From Candidatus Methylobacter oryzae (GTDB taxonomy: Bacteria > Pseudomonadota > Gammaproteobacteria > Methylococcales > Methylomonadaceae): a stretch of DNA of 63,363 nt. This document shows positions 60,121 through 63,363 of the stretch, piece by piece. The position numbers and the translations under genes were made by a program. The notes beneath the pieces were generated by a model. That model ran no database searches. It had not been told where the DNA came from and saw only the letters and a program-made list of their open reading frames with translations. The stretch's first letter is position 1. Each line of letters opens with the position of its first letter. The stretch lies in NCBI GenBank assembly GCA_945861405.1, contig CAMAUL010000008.1:1-63363 (forward strand). Reading direction: 5' to 3'.

Positions 60121-61074
60121 ATGAACGTATTGATCTCAGGAGCTTCCGGCTTTGTCGGTAAAGCGCTTTGTGCAGAGTTGTTTCTCCAAGGACAATCTGC
60201 CCGTGCAGAGGTGCGTTCTGTAAATATGCAGGTTGAAAATACTGAAACCGTATCAGTCGGCAATATAAGCAGTGAAACGGATTGGACGGCTGCGTTAACC
60301 GGCATAACAGTGGTAGTTCATCTCGCTGCGCGTGTGCATGCAATGAGGGATAACGCAGTCGATCAGTTGGATGCGTTACGTAAGGTCAATGTTGATGGTA
60401 CCCGTAATCTTGCCCGACAAGCAGCCAATGCAGGAGTACAGCGTTTCGTCTTTATCAGTTCGATTAAGGTGAATGGCGAAGGTACGCCGTTGGGGCAGCC
60501 TTATACTGCTGAGGATCAACCGGCACCAGCTGACCCTTATGGTATTTCCAAGTGGGAAGCAGAGGATGCATTGCGGCAGTTGGCTGATGAAACCGGCATG
60601 GAACTGGTGATCATTAGGCCGCCTTTAGTCTATGGGCCGGGGGTAAAGGCCAATTTTTTGAGAATGATGCGTTTTTTGCATAAAGGGGTGCCGTTACCAT
60701 TTGGCGCGATTAATAATCGTCGCAGCTTGGTTGCGCTTGATAACCTGATTAATTTTATTATTGTCTGCATCAGGCACCCTGCCGCAGCCAATCAGACGTT
60801 CCTGATTTCGGACGGGGAAGATCTTTCTACGACCGAATTGTTACTTCGTTTGGCGGAAGCACTTAATATGCCCACGCAATTATTGCCGGTATCTCAGAAA
60901 CTACTTGAAGCGGGTTTAAAGCTAGTTGGGAAAGGTGATTTGGCTCAACGATTATGCGGTTCTTTGCAAGTGGATATTACCAAAGCATGTGTAATGCTGG
61001 ATTGGAAGCCGTTGATTTCGGTTGATGAAGGCCTGCGCCGTACGGCAGAGTATTTTTTACATAACCGGGGTTGA
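60121..61074 (+). CDS. NAD-dependent epimerase/dehydratase (WbpV-like)
   Basis: The 317-residue protein begins MNVLISGASGFVGKALCAEL, has VVHLAARVHAMRDNAVDQLD, FISSIKVNGEGTPLGQPY and the catalytic YGISKWEAEDALRQLA. It resembles the reductases (WbpV/UDP-QuiNAc dehydrogenase type) paired with WbpL transferases. It likely forms the UDP-N-acetylamino sugar used by the next gene's product. The UDP-GlcNAc 4,6-dehydratase partner (WbpM-like) is not in the window. Confidence 0.84.
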   Translation: MNVLISGASGFVGKALCAELFLQGQSARAEVRSVNMQVENTETVSVGNISSETDWTAALTGITVVVHLAARVHAMRDNAVDQLDALRKVNVDGTRNLARQAANAGVQRFVFISSIKVNGEGTPLGQPYTAEDQPAPADPYGISKWEAEDALRQLADETGMELVIIRPPLVYGPGVKANFLRMMRFLHKGVPLPFGAINNRRSLVALDNLINFIIVCIRHPAAANQTFLISDGEDLSTTELLLRLAEALNMPTQLLPVSQKLLEAGLKLVGKGDLAQRLCGSLQVDITKACVMLDWKPLISVDEGLRRTAEYFLHNRG

Positions 61075-61168
61075 AAGTGCAACAAATTGTTGAGATATTC
61101 ATGGGGGAGGGGCTGTCAATATTGAGACATACGGACACCCGAAGAAACGCACAAGTTAAAATTGACTG

Positions 61169-62146
61169 ATGATGTATTACCTTGCGGCACCGATAGTGTC
61201 TTTTTTTGTTGCATTTGGAATGTTGTGCTGGTTACTAAAGGGTGTGATGGCAGGTGCAGTGCTGGATCATCCTAACCAGCGATCACTGCATAGCCAGCCG
61301 CGGCCACGTACAGGTGGGCTTGCCTTGATAGTCGGGGTGATGGCAGCGTGGGTTGCCGCGCAGTCGCCCTGGGGCTGGGCGATGTTGTCGATGCTGTTGT
61401 TGGTGGCGGTTTCATTTTTGGATGATGTGCGCGGGCTGTCAGTCATATGGCGGTTTCTAGCCCATTTTGTGGCGGCAGGAATTTTCGCCGCAGTTTATAT
61501 TTTGCCTGACTTGGGTTTTGTTGGCGCAGTATTGGCTGTGCTGGCGATGGTCTGGATGACCAACCTCTATAATTTTATGGATGGCTCGGACGGTTTGGCC
61601 GGGGGCATGACGTTATTCGGTTTTGGTTTTTATGGGCTGGCTGCGTGGCTGCAAGGAGATATGGCGTTTGCGGGGCTGGGCTGGAGCGTAGCGGCGGCTT
61701 CACTCGCTTTTCTTGCGTTCAACTTTCATCCCGCACGGATTTTTATGGGGGATGCCGGTTCCATTCCGCTGGGATTTCTCGCAGCCGCGCTGGGTATGCT
61801 GGGCTGGCGTGCCGGACATTGGCCGTTGTGGTTTCCTTTGCTTGTTTTCTCTCCTTTTATTCTGGATGCCAGTGTTACGCTGGTAAAGCGCTTGCTGCGC
61901 AGGGAGAAGGTCTGGCAGGCTCATTGTGAACATTATTATCAGCGTTTGGTAAAGATAGGCTGGGGGCATCGCCGTACTGCACTGGCGGAGTATCTGCTGA
62001 TGGCGCTGACAGGCGTCAGCGCCACTTGGGCGATTGGGCGGAATATCGGCATTCAACTGGCGGTCGGTATTGGTTGGGGATTGGCATATTGGCTAGTAAT
62101 GTGGTTAGTGGATTCCGAATGGTCGCGTAGGCAAAAAGGCAACTGA
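61169..62146 (+). CDS. Undecaprenyl-phosphate glycosyl-1-phosphate transferase (WbpL/WecA-like)
   Basis: The 325-residue polytopic protein belongs to family 4 of initiating transferases. Visible motifs are DHPNQRSLHSQPRPRTGG near residue 33, a loop FLDDVRGLSVIWR, NLYNFMDGSDGLAGG and FMGDAGSIPLGFLA. It starts the lipid-linked repeat unit. The order WbpV-like then WbpL-like matches pseudomonad O-antigen clusters. Confidence 0.92.
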   Translation: MMYYLAAPIVSFFVAFGMLCWLLKGVMAGAVLDHPNQRSLHSQPRPRTGGLALIVGVMAAWVAAQSPWGWAMLSMLLLVAVSFLDDVRGLSVIWRFLAHFVAAGIFAAVYILPDLGFVGAVLAVLAMVWMTNLYNFMDGSDGLAGGMTLFGFGFYGLAAWLQGDMAFAGLGWSVAAASLAFLAFNFHPARIFMGDAGSIPLGFLAAALGMLGWRAGHWPLWFPLLVFSPFILDASVTLVKRLLRREKVWQAHCEHYYQRLVKIGWGHRRTALAEYLLMALTGVSATWAIGRNIGIQLAVGIGWGLAYWLVMWLVDSEWSRRQKGN

Positions 62147-62356
62147 GATTGAAAATAAAAATATGAGGCTGTTGCTGGCGATTTAGTCAGGATGTGGCGG
62201 CAGTTTTTCGGGTGAAGACGCTGGCTTATTGGCGGGATTTCAATTTGGTTGTTTCAGAAAAGTATTTTTCCAATAGACTTAAATTTTATCGGTTATAATG
62301 AAAAATATTATTTACAGTAGCGTAATACAGTAAAAAAGATATTTCAGGCATATTAA

Positions 62357-63363
62357 ATGATTTTAGTAACGGGCGGCGCCGGATTTATCGGTGCGAATTT
62401 TGTATTGGATTGGCTGGCACAATCCGATGAACCGGTCATCAACCTCGATGTACTAAGCTACGCAGGTAATCGCGAGAATCTCGCCCCGCTGTCCGGGGAT
62501 GAGCGGCATATTTTCGTGCAAGGCGACATCGCCGATTCCACTCTGGTGGACAGTCTGCTAGCTCAATATCAACCTCGGGCTATCATCAATTTCGCCGCCG
62601 AGAGCCATGTGGATCGCTCCATCCACGGCCCGGGAGATTTCATCCAAACTAACATTGTCGGCACCTTCCGACTACTGGAGGCGGTGCGCGCTTATTGGAA
62701 CAATCTGCAAGACGAAGCCGAGCAAAACTTTCGCTTCCTGCACGTCTCCACCGATGAAGTCTACGGCTCTCTCGCTAAAGACGAACCCGCCTTTACCGAA
62801 ACCCACCGCTACGAGCCCAACAGCCCTTACTCCGCAAGCAAGGCCGCCAGCGACCACTTGGTGCGCGCCTACCACCACACTTACGCCTTGCCGGTGCTGA
62901 CCACCAATTGCTCCAATAATTACGGCCCGTTTCATTTTCCGGAAAAACTCATTCCGCTGATGATCGTCAATGCGCTTGCAGGCAAACCGCTTCCTGTGTA
63001 CGGCGATGGACAGCAAATCCGCGACTGGCTCTACGTCAAAGACCATTGCAGCGCTATTCGCCGGGTGCTGGAAGCTGGCAAAGTCGGCGAGGTTTACAAC
63101 ATCGGCGGCTGGAACGAAAAGCCCAACATCGACATCGTCTACACGGTTTGCGACATCCTTGACGAGCTGCGTCCACTTTCTACTGCTGCCCACTCGCCAC
63201 TGTCCACTTACCAAAATCTAATCACCTATGTTACTGATCGCCCCGGCCATGATCGCCGCTATGCGATAGACGCTGGCAAGATAGAGCGCGAACTTGGTTG
63301 GAAGCCAGCCGAAACCTTCGACACCGGCATACGCAAAACCATTCAATGGTATCTGGAAAACCA
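62357..63363 (+). CDS. rfbB: dTDP-glucose 4,6-dehydratase, cut by the window end
   Basis: The frame opens [20 protein letters not shown] at 62357 and runs off the right edge. RmlB motifs include [54 protein letters not shown] and [14 protein letters not shown]. It makes dTDP-4-keto-6-deoxyglucose, so a dTDP-rhamnose-type branch probably continues beyond the window. Residues encoded by 63171-63216 ([15 protein letters not shown]) look like an insertion in the variable loop before the TDRPGH motif. A 210-base gap separates it from the previous gene. Confidence 0.95.
   Translation, partial: MILVTGGAGFIGANFVLDWLAQSDEPVINLDVLSYAGNRENLAPLSGDERHIFVQGDIADSTLVDSLLAQYQPRAIINFAAESHVDRSIHGPGDFIQTNIVGTFRLLEAVRAYWNNLQDEAEQNFRFLHVSTDEVYGSLAKDEPAFTETHRYEPNSPYSASKAASDHLVRAYHHTYALPVLTTNCSNNYGPFHFPEKLIPLMIVNALAGKPLPVYGDGQQIRDWLYVKDHCSAIRRVLEAGKVGEVYNIGGWNEKPNIDIVYTVCDILDELRPLSTAAHSPLSTYQNLITYVTDRPGHDRRYAIDAGKIERELGWKPAETFDTGIRKTIQWYLEN

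Overview
The window is a chromosomal segment carrying the replication-origin neighbourhood of a gammaproteobacterium. The diagnostic block is gyrB-recF-dnaN-dnaA on the minus strand, diverging from rpmH-rnpA-yidD-yidC-mnmE on the plus strand. Other clusters are also gammaproteobacterial in style: apaG-apaH next to folA, lgt near thyA, rhlB divergent from trxA-rho, and asmA-mutY-yggX. Gene content, moderate base composition and repeat style fit a methanotroph-like organism of the Methylococcales. That placement is an inference; no methane-oxidation gene lies in the window.

Layout. 0.2-2.8 kb: a large fusion of a sugar-nucleotide-type epimerase to SPW-type membrane repeats and a vitamin K epoxide reductase (VKOR)-like domain. 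2.9-9.8 kb: housekeeping genes (trpC, trpD, mpl, an ankyrin protein, apaG, apaH, folA, asparaginase). 9.9-16 kb: a LuxR-type regulator, a DUF433/DUF5615 toxin-antitoxin pair, and a 1429-residue autotransporter with a YVTN propeller and tandem beta-strand repeats. 16-20 kb: ppa, thyA, a DUF6880-like gene and lgt. 20-24.3 kb: an accessory island with three further toxin-antitoxin pairs, a decayed toxin remnant and an SEC-C protein with a possible nuclease core. 24.3-35.1 kb: the origin region, with DnaA boxes and two parS-type sites. 35.1-36.6 kb: a frameshifted SEFIR-domain gene between repeats. 36.6-45.7 kb: rhlB, trxA, rho, yggX, mutY, asmA, a small membrane protein and a FapA-like gene. 45.7-47.0 kb: a long leader without a supported gene. 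47-63.4 kb: a plus-strand O-antigen/exopolysaccharide operon. It encodes GDP-L-fucose synthesis (manC, gmd, fcl), a CDP-linked 3-C-methyl deoxysugar module (rfbF, rfbG, 3,5-epimerase, C-methyltransferase, reductase), a flippase, glycosyltransferases, a WbpV/WbpL-like initiation pair and the start of a dTDP-sugar branch (rfbB, cut by the window edge).

The most unusual feature is a set of small dispersed palindromes. Several have the REP-doublet (REPIN) architecture: a GTAG tetranucleotide, a hairpin, a spacer, a second hairpin and CTAC. A second set uses GGAG/CTCC. Copies lie between genes and also inside reading frames, where they are translated: in mpl (two different elements), in folA and in the signal-peptide region of the autotransporter. 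dnaN carries a separate in-frame insert made of two 51-bp tandem units in the sliding clamp. In each case the gene stays open and its motifs are intact, which resembles the protein-embedded palindromic elements known from Rickettsia.
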